Shown here one piece after another: positions 26,498-36,018 of a DNA stretch of 64,000 nucleotides. This stretch comes from Pseudomonas triticicola. Its GTDB lineage: Bacteria; Pseudomonadota; Gammaproteobacteria; Pseudomonadales; Pseudomonadaceae. Under the pieces are notes generated by a model. It had not been told where the DNA came from. It did no database searches and was given only the letters and a program-made list of their open reading frames with translations. The stretch lies in assembly GCF_019145375.1 (NCBI RefSeq), contig NZ_JAHSTX010000002.1:62001-126000 (forward strand), written 5' to 3'. The position numbers were made by a program, and so were the translations under genes. Every line of letters starts with the position of its first letter. The first letter of the stretch is position 1.

Positions 26498-28675
26498 TTA
26501 CAGACCATTCGCAGCCTTGAACTCGCGACGACGACGGTGCAGCACCGGCTCGGTGTAGCCATTCGGCTGCCTGGTGCCTTCGATCACCAGTTCGACCGCC
26601 GCCTGGAAGGCGATGTTGCTGTCGAAGTCCGGTGCCAGCGGGCGATACAGCGGGTCGTTAGCGTTCTGGCGGTCAACCACTGGCGCCATGCGCTTGAGGC
26701 TTTCCATCACTTGCTCTTGGCTGACGATACCGTGGCGCAGCCAGTTGGCGATGTGCTGGCTGGAGATACGCAGCGTCGCACGGTCTTCCATCAGGCCGAT
26801 GTCGTTGATGTCCGGCACTTTCGAGCAACCGACACCCTGGTCGATCCAGCGCACCACGTAACCGAGAATGCCCTGGGCGTTGTTGTCCAGTTCGTTCTTG
26901 ATCTGCTCTGGTGTCCAGTTCGGGTTGACCGCCAGCGGGATGGTCAGGATGTCATCCACCGAGGCGCGCGCACGTTTGGCCAGTTCGGCCTGACGCGCAA
27001 ACACGTCAACCTTGTGGTAGTGCAGCGCGTGCAGCGCAGCGGCGGTCGGCGATGGCACCCAGGCAGTGTTGGCGCCGGCGAGGGGGTGAGCGATTTTCTG
27101 CTCGAGCATCGCTGCCATCAGATCCGGCATCGCCCACATGCCTTTACCGATTTGCGCACGACCTTGCAGGCCGGTGCTCAGACCGATGTCGACGTTCCAG
27201 TTCTCGTAGGCGCCGATCCACTTCTCGGCCTTCATGTCAGCCTTGCGCACCACTGGGCCGGCCTCCATGGAGGTGTGGATTTCGTCGCCGGTGCGGTCGA
27301 GGAAACCGGTGTTGATGAACACCACGCGCTCGCTGGCGGCCTTGATGCAAGCCTTGAGGTTGACCGTGGTGCGGCGCTCCTCGTCCATGATCCCGACTTT
27401 CAGGGTGTTGCGCGGCAAGCGCAGGACATCTTCGATGCGCCCGAACAGCTCGTTGGTGAATGCCGCCTCTTCCGGGCCGTGCATTTTCGGTTTGACGATG
27501 TACACCGAACCGGTGCGGGTGTTGCGCCGCGAGGTGTTGCCGTTGAGGTTGTGCATTGCGGCCAGGCAAGTCACCAGACCGTCGAGGATACCTTCCGGTA
27601 CTTCGTTGCCTTGGCTGTCGAGGATCGCATCGATGGTCATCAGATGGCCGACATTGCGCACGAACAACAGCGAACGACCGTGCAGGGTCACTTCTCCGCC
27701 ATTGGGCGCGGTGTAGGTGCGATCCGGGTTCATGGTGCGGGTGAAGGTCTGGCCGCCCTTGGACACGGATTCCGCGAGGTCGCCCTTCATCAGGCCGAGC
27801 CAGTTGCGGTAGATCACCACTTTGTCGTCGGCATCGACGGCGGCCACGGAATCTTCGCAGTCCATGATCGTGGTCAGCGCCGATTCCATGAGAATGTCTT
27901 TGACCCCGGCGGCATCGGTCTGGCCGACCGGAGTGCTGGCATCGATCTGGATTTCGAAGTGCAGGCCGTTGTGCTTGAGCAGCACCGCGATCGGTGCGTT
28001 GGCGTCGCCCTGGAAGCCGATCAACTGAGCGTCATCGCGCAGGCCGCTGTTGCTGCCGCCCTTGAGCGTCACGACCAGTTTGCCGTCAGCGATTTTGTAG
28101 CCGGTCGACTCGACGTGGGAGCCAGCGGCCAGAGGCGCCGCTTCGTCGAGGAAGGCGCGGGCGAAGGCGATGACTTTGTCGCCACGCACTTTGTTGTAGC
28201 CTTTGCCTTTTTCCGCGCCGCTGTCCTCGCTGATCGCGTCGGTGCCGTAGAGGGCGTCGTACAGCGAACCCCAGCGGGCGTTCGAGGCGTTGAGCGCAAA
28301 GCGCGCATTCATTACTGGCACGACCAGTTGCGGGCCGGCGGTGCGGGCGATTTCATCGTCGACATTTTGCGTCGTCGCCTGGAAATCAGCCGCTTCTGGC
28401 AGCAGATAACCGATCTCTTGCAGGAAAGCTTTGTAGGCCACGGCGTCGTGCGCCTGGCCGGCATGCTGCTGATGCCAGGCATCGATGCGCGCCTGGAAGT
28501 CATCGCGTTTGGCGAGTAGGGCTTTGTTCTTCGGCGCCAGGTCGTGAATGACCTTGTCGGCACCTTCCCAGAATTTTTCGGCGGTGAGGCCGGTACCGGG
28601 AATGGCTTCGTTGTTCACGAAGTCGAACAGGACTTTGGCGACCTGCAGGCCACCGACTTGAACGTGTTCAGTCAT
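26498..28675 (-). CDS. glcB: malate synthase G
   Basis: 725-aa monomeric enzyme that condenses glyoxylate and acetyl-CoA to malate in the glyoxylate shunt or glycolate pathway. The long G-isoform length and motifs [32 protein letters not shown] and [20 protein letters not shown] are diagnostic. ATG 28675 ([11 protein letters not shown]) is chosen over 28687. It is not linked here to isocitrate lyase or glcDEF, as is usual for Pseudomonas glcB. Confidence 0.97.
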   Translation of the reverse strand: MTEHVQVGGLQVAKVLFDFVNNEAIPGTGLTAEKFWEGADKVIHDLAPKNKALLAKRDDFQARIDAWHQQHAGQAHDAVAYKAFLQEIGYLLPEAADFQATTQNVDDEIARTAGPQLVVPVMNARFALNASNARWGSLYDALYGTDAISEDSGAEKGKGYNKVRGDKVIAFARAFLDEAAPLAAGSHVESTGYKIADGKLVVTLKGGSNSGLRDDAQLIGFQGDANAPIAVLLKHNGLHFEIQIDASTPVGQTDAAGVKDILMESALTTIMDCEDSVAAVDADDKVVIYRNWLGLMKGDLAESVSKGGQTFTRTMNPDRTYTAPNGGEVTLHGRSLLFVRNVGHLMTIDAILDSQGNEVPEGILDGLVTCLAAMHNLNGNTSRRNTRTGSVYIVKPKMHGPEEAAFTNELFGRIEDVLRLPRNTLKVGIMDEERRTTVNLKACIKAASERVVFINTGFLDRTGDEIHTSMEAGPVVRKADMKAEKWIGAYENWNVDIGLSTGLQGRAQIGKGMWAMPDLMAAMLEQKIAHPLAGANTAWVPSPTAAALHALHYHKVDVFARQAELAKRARASVDDILTIPLAVNPNWTPEQIKNELDNNAQGILGYVVRWIDQGVGCSKVPDINDIGLMEDRATLRISSQHIANWLRHGIVSQEQVMESLKRMAPVVDRQNANDPLYRPLAPDFDSNIAFQAAVELVIEGTRQPNGYTEPVLHRRRREFKAANGL

Positions 28676-29298
28676 TGCTTGCCTCACTCTGCTCAGCTAT
28701 TTCGCTTTTCAGCTCGTCAATTTAACAATGAAGCTTCCGGCCATTTAAACCACAAACCTGCGGACCAGTACATGCCATTGCTGGCGGCTGGGCTAGGACC
28801 AATCAACGGCTTGGAGGCCTTGCTGACGGGGCTTTCAGGGTTGCGAAGGGCCTTGGGCAGACATCGATCCAGCGTTATGTAGTGCGCGCTGCGGCATACT
28901 ACATGATGAGTTGCGCTTGTGAAAATCAGACTAATTACGTCGTTCTGCGACCTCATGACGCATTGCGGTCACGTCGCGGAACAGGATGTTCTCAAAAAAG
29001 CATTGGATTGTTCCAGTTAAATATCGAAAGTTGTACACATAATTACTGTGGGCCTGCTAAGGAGCAATTTGGGTGTAACGATTTGTGGCGAGGGGATTTA
29101 TCCCCGTTGGGTGGCGAAGCCGCCCCCTGCGGTCCGGCTGGCAGACCCAATTGGCAGGGCTCACGACTGCTGCGCAGCCGGACGGGGATAAATCCCCTCG
29201 CCACAGGTCATCATCTGCCAGCACTGGGTCAGGCTGAATCAATCCGCTTGCCTATACTTGCCCTTCGATAACAAAAGTCATGACAAGAGGGCTGCGCC
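28676..29298. other. intergenic region upstream of glcB and gcvR-like gene
   Basis: This 623-base gap separates divergent genes. It holds an inverted pair ATGTAGT / ACTACAT at 28877-28883 and 28898-28904, an AT-richer stretch (about 28920-29060) where promoters are likely, and a dispersed dyad repeat at 29084-29205. No open frame in it looks coding. Confidence 0.7.
29084..29205. repeat. 122-bp dyad repeat (TGTGGCGAGGGGATTTATCC type)
   Basis: The left arm TGTGGCGAGGGGATTTATCC at 29084 is matched by its reverse complement ending at 29205. Between them are GC-rich sub-dyads (CCGGCTGGCAG; GCGCAGCCGG). It is a dispersed intergenic repeat of P. fluorescens-group genomes. Confidence 0.8.
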
Positions 29299-29817
29299 AT
29301 GGACCATCTCGTACTCACCGTTTTCGCCCCGGACAAGCCCGGGCAGGTCGAGCGCATCGCCCAATGCATCGCCGAGCACGGCGGCAACTGGCTGGAAAGC
29401 CGCATGTCACGCATGGCCGGGCAGTTCGCCGGGATTCTGCGCGTGGGCGTACCGGCGGAGGCTTACGACGAACTGGTCGATGCCCTGCAAGCGCTGTCGG
29501 CCCATGGCATTCGGGTACTGATTGCCGAAAGCGGAGTGGAGCAGTCCTGCACGTGGAAACCGATCGCCATGGAACTGGTCGGCAATGACCGGCCGGGTAT
29601 CGTCCGCGATATCACTCGGCTGTTGAGCGAGCAGGGTGTGAACCTGGAGCGGCTGGTAACTGAGGTGCGCCCGGCGCCGATGAGCAGCGAGCCGCTGTTC
29701 CACGCCGAGGCGATTCTCGCGGTACCACTGACGCTGTCGCTGGATGTGTTGCAGGCGCGCCTGGAAACCCTGGCCGATGATCTGATGGTCGAATTGGTGT
29801 TACGCACAGAGGTTTAA
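29299..29817 (+). CDS. GcvR-like protein with two ACT domains
   Basis: 172 aa built of two ACT domains (about 3-75, VLTVFAPDKPGQVERIAQCI, and about 90-165, ELVGNDRPGIVRDITRLLSE). This is the layout of glycine cleavage system repressor GcvR, which senses glycine and modulates GcvA in E. coli. Whether it works with GcvA in Pseudomonas is not known. GGCTGCGCC before the ATG is a poor RBS. Confidence 0.8.
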   Translation: MDHLVLTVFAPDKPGQVERIAQCIAEHGGNWLESRMSRMAGQFAGILRVGVPAEAYDELVDALQALSAHGIRVLIAESGVEQSCTWKPIAMELVGNDRPGIVRDITRLLSEQGVNLERLVTEVRPAPMSSEPLFHAEAILAVPLTLSLDVLQARLETLADDLMVELVLRTEV

Positions 29818-29905
29818 ACGTTCACAGGGTTATTCAGGTTTAACGTGCACCTGCCTGTGGATAACCTGTAGAGACAGACCGCCACGCCACGCCGGCCGTG
29901 GCTTT

Positions 29906-30048
29906 GCGCCCTTTGATCAAAAAATCGCCAACATTCAGTGACTTGCGCACAAACGGCGGGGATCACGCTGTGGATAAGCTTGGGAAGGAACGATGCAGGC
30001 CACGAGGACCGTGGCCTGTAGAGGTTTGTGCGTTTTTTGATCAGGCGC
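29906..30048. repeat. nested inverted repeat with DnaA-box-like sites between gcvR-like gene and rarD
   Basis: Outer arms GCGCC..TGATCAAAAAA (29906-29924) and TTTTTTGATCAGGCGC (30033-30048), middle arms CGCACAAAC (29946-29954) and GTTTGTGCG (30024-30032), and an inner stem AGGCCACG / CGTGGCCT (29997-30004, 30010-30017). TGTGGATAA, a perfect DnaA box, occurs at 29856-29864 and 29969-29977, with a one-mismatch copy at 30061-30069. The right arm carries the rarD stop codon. Confidence 0.6.
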
Positions 30049-30928
30049 GCCGGCGCAAACTTATCCACGCATCGACGCTATAGACCGCCAGACCGGCCCA
30101 GATAAACATGAACGCAACCAGCGTGCTGGACGACAAATGCTCGCCAAACAGCAGCACGGCTTGCAGCAACACCAGCGTCGGCGCAATGTATTGCAGGAAA
30201 CCGATGGTGGTATAGGGCAAGTGGCGGGTGGCGGCGTTGAAACACACCAGCGGCACCAGCGTCACAGGGCCGGCGGCCACCAGCCACCAGGCTTCGGAGG
30301 TGGTCCAGAAGGCCGGCTGCACACTCGTTGCAGTCTGATTGAACAGCAACCATGCGATCGCAATCGGCACCAGCATCCAGGTTTCCACTACCAGCCCCGG
30401 CAGCGCTTTGACCGGCGCCTGCTTGCGGATCAGGCCGTAGAAACCGAAGGTCAATGCCAGCGCCAGCGACACCCACGGCAGACTGCCGACCTGCCACACC
30501 TGCTGCGCCACGCCGATGGCAGCCAGCCCGACCGCCACCCACTGCATGCGCCGCAGCCGCTCGCCGAGAAGCACCATGCCCAACAGCACGTTGACCAGCG
30601 GATTGATGTAGTAACCCAGACTCGCCTCGAGCATGCGGCCGTTGTTCACCGACCACACGTAGGTCAGCCAGTTGGCCGCGATCAGCGTGCCGCTCAGCGC
30701 CAGAATCGCCAGGCGCTTGGGATTGTCGAGCAGCTCGCGCAGCCAGCCCGGGTGCTTCCACACCATCAGCAGCAACGCACCGAACAGCGCCGACCACAGC
30801 ACCCGGTGGATGATGATCTCGACGGCCGGGACTTCGGCGATGGCTTTGAAATAGATCGGGAACAGGCCCCAGATGATGTAGGCGCTCAGGCCCAGAATGT
30901 ACCCGCGACGCGGGTTGGCGGCTTGCAT
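30041..30928 (-). CDS. rarD: EamA-family transporter RarD
   Basis: 295-aa inner-membrane protein with about ten TM helices in two EamA repeats. The start RRGYILGLSAYIIWGLFPIYFKAI and LRRMQWVAVGLAAIGV are typical of RarD. The family is named after chloramphenicol sensitivity, but its natural substrate is unknown. ATG 30928 is chosen because the first helix then starts within ten residues; the longer frame has no hydrophobic start. Confidence 0.9.
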   Translation of the reverse strand: MQAANPRRGYILGLSAYIIWGLFPIYFKAIAEVPAVEIIIHRVLWSALFGALLLMVWKHPGWLRELLDNPKRLAILALSGTLIAANWLTYVWSVNNGRMLEASLGYYINPLVNVLLGMVLLGERLRRMQWVAVGLAAIGVAQQVWQVGSLPWVSLALALTFGFYGLIRKQAPVKALPGLVVETWMLVPIAIAWLLFNQTATSVQPAFWTTSEAWWLVAAGPVTLVPLVCFNAATRHLPYTTIGFLQYIAPTLVLLQAVLLFGEHLSSSTLVAFMFIWAGLAVYSVDAWISLRRRA

Positions 30929-31027
30929 GCAGAATCCTTGCTCAGGCAGCTGACAAAGGAGGGATTGTAAGGAGATTTGTCCGCGAATGTCGTAGACCAA
31001 TGTTCAAAGAATTGTGAACACCGATCC

Positions 31028-31117
31028 TGTGGGAGCGAGCCTGCTCGCGAAGGCAGTCTGACATTCAACATCGATGTTGCCTGAAATGACGCCTTCGCGA
31101 GCAGGCTCGCTCCCACA
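31028..31117. repeat. REP pair (REPIN) between srkA and rarD
   Basis: Reverse unit at 31028-31051 and forward unit at 31094-31117, separated by 42 bases. Confidence 0.9.
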
Positions 31118-31131
31118 GGGTTCAGTGTGAA

Positions 31132-32106
31132 TCAGAAGAGTTTCAGCGGTTCTTCATTCAGTGCCGCCAACTGCTCACGCAACGCCAGCACCTGGTCGCC
31201 CCAATACCGCTCCGTGCCAAACCACGGAAAGCTGTGCGGGAACGCCGGGTCGTCCCAGCGCCGCGCCAGCCAGGCGCTGTAGTGCATCAGGCGCAGGGCG
31301 CGCAACGGTTCGATCAGCGCCAGCTCGCGCGGGTCGAAATCATGGAATTCGTTGTAGCCGTCCATCAATTCCGATAGCTGCCCCAGGCACTCCTGGCGAT
31401 CGCCGGCGAGCATCATCCAGATGTCCTGCACCGCCGGGCCCATGCGGCAGTCGTCGAGGTCGACGATGTGGAACATCTCGTCGCGGCACATCATGTTGCC
31501 GGGGTGGCAGTCGCCGTGCATGCGGATGTTCTGGTGCGGCGTGGCAGCGTAGACATCTTCGACGCGTTTGAGCAGGTCGCGGGCAACCGACTCGTAAGCC
31601 GGCAGCAGGCTCTTGGGAATGAAATTGCCCTCAAGCAGGGTGTTCAGCGAAGCATGGCCGAAGTTCTGCACGGCGAGGGCTTCGCGGTGTTCGAACGGCT
31701 TGGTGCCGCCCACCGCATGCATGCGCCCGAGCAACTGGCCGAGGCGATACAGCTGATCAAGATTGCCCGGCTCCGGCGCCCGGCCACCACGACGCGGGAA
31801 CAGGGTGAAGCGGAAGCCGGCGTGCTCATGCAGGGTTTCGCCGTTGTGGATCAGCGGCGCTACCACCGGGATGTCGATGTCGGCCAGTTCGAAGGTGAAC
31901 TGGTGCTCTTCGAGAATGGCCTCGTTGGTCCAGCGCTGCGGACGATAGAACTTGGCAATCAGCGGCTCGGAGTCTTCGATACCGACCTGATACACACGGT
32001 TTTCGTAGCTGTTGAGCGCCAGAATGCGCGCGTCGCTGAGGAAACCGATGCTTTCAACGGCATCCAGGACGAGATCGGGGGTGAGGGTTTCAAACGGGTG
32101 GGCCAT
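31132..32106 (-). CDS. srkA: stress response serine/threonine kinase SrkA (YihE)
   Basis: 324-aa aminoglycoside-phosphotransferase-fold kinase. The catalytic loop is IRMHGDCHPGNMM and the metal-binding motif is HIVDLDDCRMGP. The N-terminus SIGFLSDARILALNSYENRV is typical of YihE/SrkA, which counters stress-induced death in E. coli. ATG 32106 gives the family length of about 328. In P. aeruginosa the homologue also neighbours rarD and the ModE-like gene. Confidence 0.93.
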   Translation of the reverse strand: MAHPFETLTPDLVLDAVESIGFLSDARILALNSYENRVYQVGIEDSEPLIAKFYRPQRWTNEAILEEHQFTFELADIDIPVVAPLIHNGETLHEHAGFRFTLFPRRGGRAPEPGNLDQLYRLGQLLGRMHAVGGTKPFEHREALAVQNFGHASLNTLLEGNFIPKSLLPAYESVARDLLKRVEDVYAATPHQNIRMHGDCHPGNMMCRDEMFHIVDLDDCRMGPAVQDIWMMLAGDRQECLGQLSELMDGYNEFHDFDPRELALIEPLRALRLMHYSAWLARRWDDPAFPHSFPWFGTERYWGDQVLALREQLAALNEEPLKLF

Positions 32107-32197
32107 GCTGACTCCTGCGCGCAGCAGGCTGCTGCGTCCGGCTCGGCATGGTAGCGCAGATGGCGGCGCGAAGGGTGTTGGTGTCTGCCCGGGCCTC

Positions 32198-32261
32198 TTC
32201 GCGAGCAGGCTCGCTCCCACCTTGGAATACGATTCCCTGTGGGAGCGAGCCTGCTCGCGAA
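32198..32261. repeat. REP pair (REPIN) between phoX-like gene and srkA
   Basis: Forward unit at 32198-32221 and reverse unit at 32238-32261, 16 bases apart. Confidence 0.9.
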
Positions 32262-32270
32262 AGCGGTTTA

Positions 32271-34172
32271 TCAGGCGCCGACAACCCCGCCGTCTTCGCG
32301 GGTAATCGCCATCACCGAAGACCTCGGCTTGCCATTGGGCAGATGCTCGGGGAAGGTCGAACCGCCGTTCTCGCCTGGATGCTGAATCCCGACAAACAGG
32401 GTTTTCTGATCCGGCGAGAAGCTGATCCCGGTCACTTCGCAACCCACCGGCCCGACCATGAAACGGCGAATTTCACCGGTCGCAGGATCGGCGCAGAGCA
32501 TCTGGTTGTTGCCCATCCCGGCGAAGTCGCCAGCGTTGCTCGAGTCGCCGTCGGTGAGAATCCACAGGCGTCCGGCCTTGTCGAAACCCAGACCGTCGGG
32601 GCTGTTGAACATATTCTGCGGCGTGATGTTGGATGAGCCACCCTTCGGCGTGCCGGCATGTACGCTCGGATTGCCCGCGACCACGAACAGATCCCAGGCA
32701 AACGTCTTCGAAGCGTGATCGTTGCGGTCGGTGCGCCAGCGCAGAATCTGCCCGTAAACGTTCTTCTCGCGCGGGTTTGGACCGCCCACCGGTTGCCCGT
32801 CTTCACCGCGCTTGGCGTTGTTGGTCAGGGTGCAATAAACCTGGCCGTCCTTGGGACTGACGACGATCCACTCCGGGCGGTCCATGCGCGTTGCGCCAAC
32901 CACGCTGGCGGCAAGGCGCGCGTGGATCAGCACTTCTGCCTGATCGGCAAACCCGCTGCTGGCGTCGATGCCGTTCTTGCCGTGGGTCAGTTCGATCCAC
33001 TGGCCCTGGCCTTTCGGGTGATCAGGGTTGCCGTCGCCGGCATCGAATTTGGCCACATACAACGTGCCGTGATCGAGGATGTCGCGGTTGGCTTTCTGAT
33101 TGCGATGGTTGATGCGATCACGGCTGACGAATTTGTAAATGAACTCGCCACGCTCGTCGTCGCCCATGTACACCACAGCGCGACCATCGTCGGTCTCGGC
33201 CAGCGCGGCGTTTTCATGTTTGAAGCGGCCCAGCGCGGTGCGTTTGACCGGGGTCGATTGCGGATCGAACGGATCGATCTCGACCACCCAGCCGTGACGG
33301 TTGAGCTCGTTGGGGTTCTTGGCCATGTCGAAGCGTGGATCGTGCGGGTGCCAGTTGATGTCTTTGCTGCTGGCGACAACGCCGTAGCGCTTTTGCGCGG
33401 CATCGAACTGCTGCTGGGCGTTGCTGCTGCCGAAGCAGTCGGTGAAGTTTTCTTCGCAGGTCAGGTAGGTGCCCCACGGCGTCTTGCCGTTGGCGCAGTT
33501 CTGGAAGGTGCCGAGGACTTTCTTACCGTGCTTGTCGGCAGCGGTTTTCATCAAGTCGTGGCCGCGGGCCGGACCGCTGATGCGCAGCGGCGAGTTACCG
33601 TGAATCCGACGGTTGTAGCGCGAGCCCTGGACGAACTGCCACTGGCCGTTCCTGCGCTGCACTTCGATCACCGACACGCCTTCACAGGCCAGCGCCTTGC
33701 GCACGTCTTCGGCCGACTGCGGCATGCCGCCGTGGGGATACAGATAGCGGTAGTTGGTGTATTCGTTGTTGATCGCCATCAACGCGCGATTCTTGTCGTC
33801 GGGGAAGGCGAACAGGCTCATGCCGTCGTTGTTGTCGCCGAACTGCACTTCCTGTGCGGCGGCGGTGCCATTGCCGCTCGGATCGAAGGCCGGACCGTTC
33901 TTGTGCAGCGGCTGGCCCCAACTGATCAGCACCGAAGACTTGTAGCCCTTGGGCAGGCTGATGGCGTCGGTGGTCGCCGCCGGAATGCTCTCGAAACCGA
34001 GCAGGCGGCTGTTGCCGGCGCTGACGCTGGCGGCCATGACGCTGCGGCTCAGCAGGTTGCCGCCGAGGAACATCGCCGCGCCGCACAAGGCACCGGCGCT
34101 GATGAAACCGCGACGGCTGAGGCCGACCATTTTTTCCAGATCAGTGGATTGGTTTTCTTCTAATAGGCTCAC
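32271..34172 (-). CDS. PhoX-family alkaline phosphatase, Tat-exported
   Basis: 633-aa periplasmic enzyme. A twin-arginine signal LSRRGFISAGALCGAAMFLG lies near residues 19-38. The body has PhoX-family blocks TPWGTYLTCEENFTDCFG, GWVVEIDPFDP, RTALGRFKHENAAL and MDRPEWI. PhoX enzymes use Ca2+ and Fe3+ and release phosphate from esters. No Pho box was seen upstream. It lacks a phosphate-uptake neighbour, so regulation by PhoB is not shown by context. Confidence 0.9.
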   Translation of the reverse strand: MSLLEENQSTDLEKMVGLSRRGFISAGALCGAAMFLGGNLLSRSVMAASVSAGNSRLLGFESIPAATTDAISLPKGYKSSVLISWGQPLHKNGPAFDPSGNGTAAAQEVQFGDNNDGMSLFAFPDDKNRALMAINNEYTNYRYLYPHGGMPQSAEDVRKALACEGVSVIEVQRRNGQWQFVQGSRYNRRIHGNSPLRISGPARGHDLMKTAADKHGKKVLGTFQNCANGKTPWGTYLTCEENFTDCFGSSNAQQQFDAAQKRYGVVASSKDINWHPHDPRFDMAKNPNELNRHGWVVEIDPFDPQSTPVKRTALGRFKHENAALAETDDGRAVVYMGDDERGEFIYKFVSRDRINHRNQKANRDILDHGTLYVAKFDAGDGNPDHPKGQGQWIELTHGKNGIDASSGFADQAEVLIHARLAASVVGATRMDRPEWIVVSPKDGQVYCTLTNNAKRGEDGQPVGGPNPREKNVYGQILRWRTDRNDHASKTFAWDLFVVAGNPSVHAGTPKGGSSNITPQNMFNSPDGLGFDKAGRLWILTDGDSSNAGDFAGMGNNQMLCADPATGEIRRFMVGPVGCEVTGISFSPDQKTLFVGIQHPGENGGSTFPEHLPNGKPRSSVMAITREDGGVVGA

Positions 34173-34242
34173 ATCAGGCTCCCTGCTTGGTTATGGGCAA
34201 CACCTTAATGCGGGTCGATGACGCTTTTGTGGCAAGGACAAA

Positions 34243-35007
34243 TCAGAGCGGCGTGCCGATCAGCACGTTGGACGGCGCGCATTGCACCCTCACCGCAGAC
34301 CCCACGGCGAGTTGCTGGTTGCGCAAGTGCAGCGGTTCGGCCAAGGCGCAAAGTGTCTGGCCGTTGGGCAGGGAAATGCGCACCTCGCTGGGACCGTCCT
34401 CGGCATCGAGGATGGCTTCGATGGTGCCGCGCAGGACATTGTGTCCGGGCGTGGCCGGCTGATCGGCGCCGAGCAATTCAAGCCAACCAGCCTTGATCAG
34501 CGCCATCACGTCGCTGCCGGTGTGCAATTCCAGATGCAGCGTGCTGTCGTGGGTGATCTGCGCCTCCAGGCCAATGCCTTCGGCCAGTTCGAGGCGGATC
34601 AGATCGTTGCGCCCCTGCGCCTGAATCGCTGCCACCGTGCCATGCAACTGATTGCGCGCGCTGGTCCTGAGCATCAGCCGCCCGAGCAGGTCGAGATCGC
34701 TGGCGTCTTCCGCCGCTTCCAGCACCTGCGCCTGCAACGCCTGCAATTTCTGATACAGACGCAGCACCCGCTCGCCCTCGCTGGACAGTCTGGCGCCGCC
34801 GCCACCCTTGCCGCCCACCACGCGCTCGACCAAGGGTTTCTGCGCCAGATTGTTCAATTCATCAATCGCATCCCATGCCGCCTTGTAACTGAGCCCCGCG
34901 CTTTTCGCCGCACGGGTGATCGAGCCCTGCTCGGCGATGTGTTGCAGCAGGGCAATGCGCTGCGGGCGGCGGACGATGTGCTGGGAGAGCAGGGTGGGCA
35001 GGGACAT
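34243..35007 (-). CDS. modE: ModE-like molybdate-responsive transcriptional regulator
   Basis: 254 aa. An N-terminal LysR-like winged helix (about 10-105, RIALLQHIAEQGSITRAAKS, with GGKGGGGARL) is followed by two TOBE/MOP domains (about 125-190 and 195-254: SARNQLHGTVAAIQAQGRND and GHNVLRGTIEAILDAEDG) that bind molybdate. ModE represses molybdate transport genes when molybdate is plentiful. No modABC operon is adjacent, so it acts at a distance. ATG 35007 gives the right length. Confidence 0.9.
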   Translation of the reverse strand: MSLPTLLSQHIVRRPQRIALLQHIAEQGSITRAAKSAGLSYKAAWDAIDELNNLAQKPLVERVVGGKGGGGARLSSEGERVLRLYQKLQALQAQVLEAAEDASDLDLLGRLMLRTSARNQLHGTVAAIQAQGRNDLIRLELAEGIGLEAQITHDSTLHLELHTGSDVMALIKAGWLELLGADQPATPGHNVLRGTIEAILDAEDGPSEVRISLPNGQTLCALAEPLHLRNQQLAVGSAVRVQCAPSNVLIGTPL

Positions 35008-35086
35008 GGCAGAACGCTTCTGGCTCGGGCGATGAGAGGGACGTTGGCCACTTGCAACGCGCGAGTCAAGCCTGACGCCGAGCCCC

Positions 35087-35175
35087 TGTGGGAGCGAGCC
35101 TGCTCGCGAAAGCGGTTTGACCAACCACAGCTTTGTTGAATGTGACGCCCATTCGCGAGCAGGCTCGCTCCCACA
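35087..35175. repeat. REP pair (REPIN) between comF and modE
   Basis: Reverse unit at 35087-35110 and forward unit at 35152-35175, 41 bases apart. Confidence 0.9.
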
Positions 35176-35192
35176 TGAGATCTGTATTCGCT

Positions 35193-35927
35193 TCAGGTAC
35201 CGGGCTTCGGCGTCCGGGCCAGGCAATACACATCAACCCGCGCTGCACCCGCACTCATTAACAACCGCGCCAGCGCCTGAGCGGTCGCGCCGGTGGTCAA
35301 GACGTCGTCAACCAGCGCGAAATGGCGGCCGCTTAGCTCTGCATCAGGCGCCAGCGCAAAGGCATTACGCAAATTGCGCTTGCGCGCCTTGGCATCGAGA
35401 TCCTGTTCAGCATCGGTGTCGATGACTCGCCGCAGCAGCTGTTCTTCGCACGGCAAACCCAGCGAAACACTCAACCAGCGCGCGAGCATCGCCGCCTGAT
35501 TGAATCCTCGCCGACGCAGTCGTTTATTCGCCAACGGCACCGGTAGCAACACATCAGGTCGCGGTAAGTCCTCGGCGAAGCGATGCTGCAGGTATTGGCC
35601 GAGAACGTCGGCGAGCAGGTGACCAAACGGCCATTTCGCGTTGTGTTTAAAGCGTGTAATCAGACTGTCCACGGGGAAGCCATAAACCCAGGGCACGGCG
35701 ACCTGTTCGAAGGCCGGAGGCTCTAGCAGGCATTCGCCGCAAGTCAGGCCATCCGCCGCCAGTGGCAAAGCGCAGCTCTGACAATGGCTGCCGAGCCAGG
35801 GCAGCTCGGTTTCACAGGCCTCGCACATTGGCATTTGTGCTTCTGCGGGCTCATCGCACAGCAAACAGGTCTGTACGTTTTTTAAACAGATGTAAACCTG
35901 CCCCTTGTATTGCGGTTGACAGCGCAT
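35193..35927 (-). CDS. comF: ComF family phosphoribosyltransferase
   Basis: 244 aa. A zinc-ribbon region with paired CxxC motifs (CLLCDE, CEAC, CQSC, CGECL; residues 21-70) precedes a PRTase domain with the PRPP-binding loop FALVDDVLTTGATAQALA. ComF proteins are needed for DNA uptake in transformable species; the role in Pseudomonas is less clear. It is transcribed divergently from bioB with a gap of 91 bases, so the two share a promoter region. Confidence 0.9.
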   Translation of the reverse strand: MRCQPQYKGQVYICLKNVQTCLLCDEPAEAQMPMCEACETELPWLGSHCQSCALPLAADGLTCGECLLEPPAFEQVAVPWVYGFPVDSLITRFKHNAKWPFGHLLADVLGQYLQHRFAEDLPRPDVLLPVPLANKRLRRRGFNQAAMLARWLSVSLGLPCEEQLLRRVIDTDAEQDLDAKARKRNLRNAFALAPDAELSGRHFALVDDVLTTGATAQALARLLMSAGAARVDVYCLARTPKPGT

Positions 35928-36018
35928 CGCTCTTCCTTAAATATGCCGAACATCCGTGTAGCGCCTGTGGGTATTCCGTTTCCCCCAGCGCCAGCCAAGC
36001 ATAACCAAGGAATTGCCC

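Noticed and set aside
26537..28519. 660-codon open frame on the + strand opposite glcB
   Set aside because: Shadow frame without domain signals.
32090..32305. Short frames with [15 protein letters not shown] or REQARSH peptides, recurring at many places
   Set aside because: These peptides are the six-frame translations of the REP core and mark REP copies, not genes.
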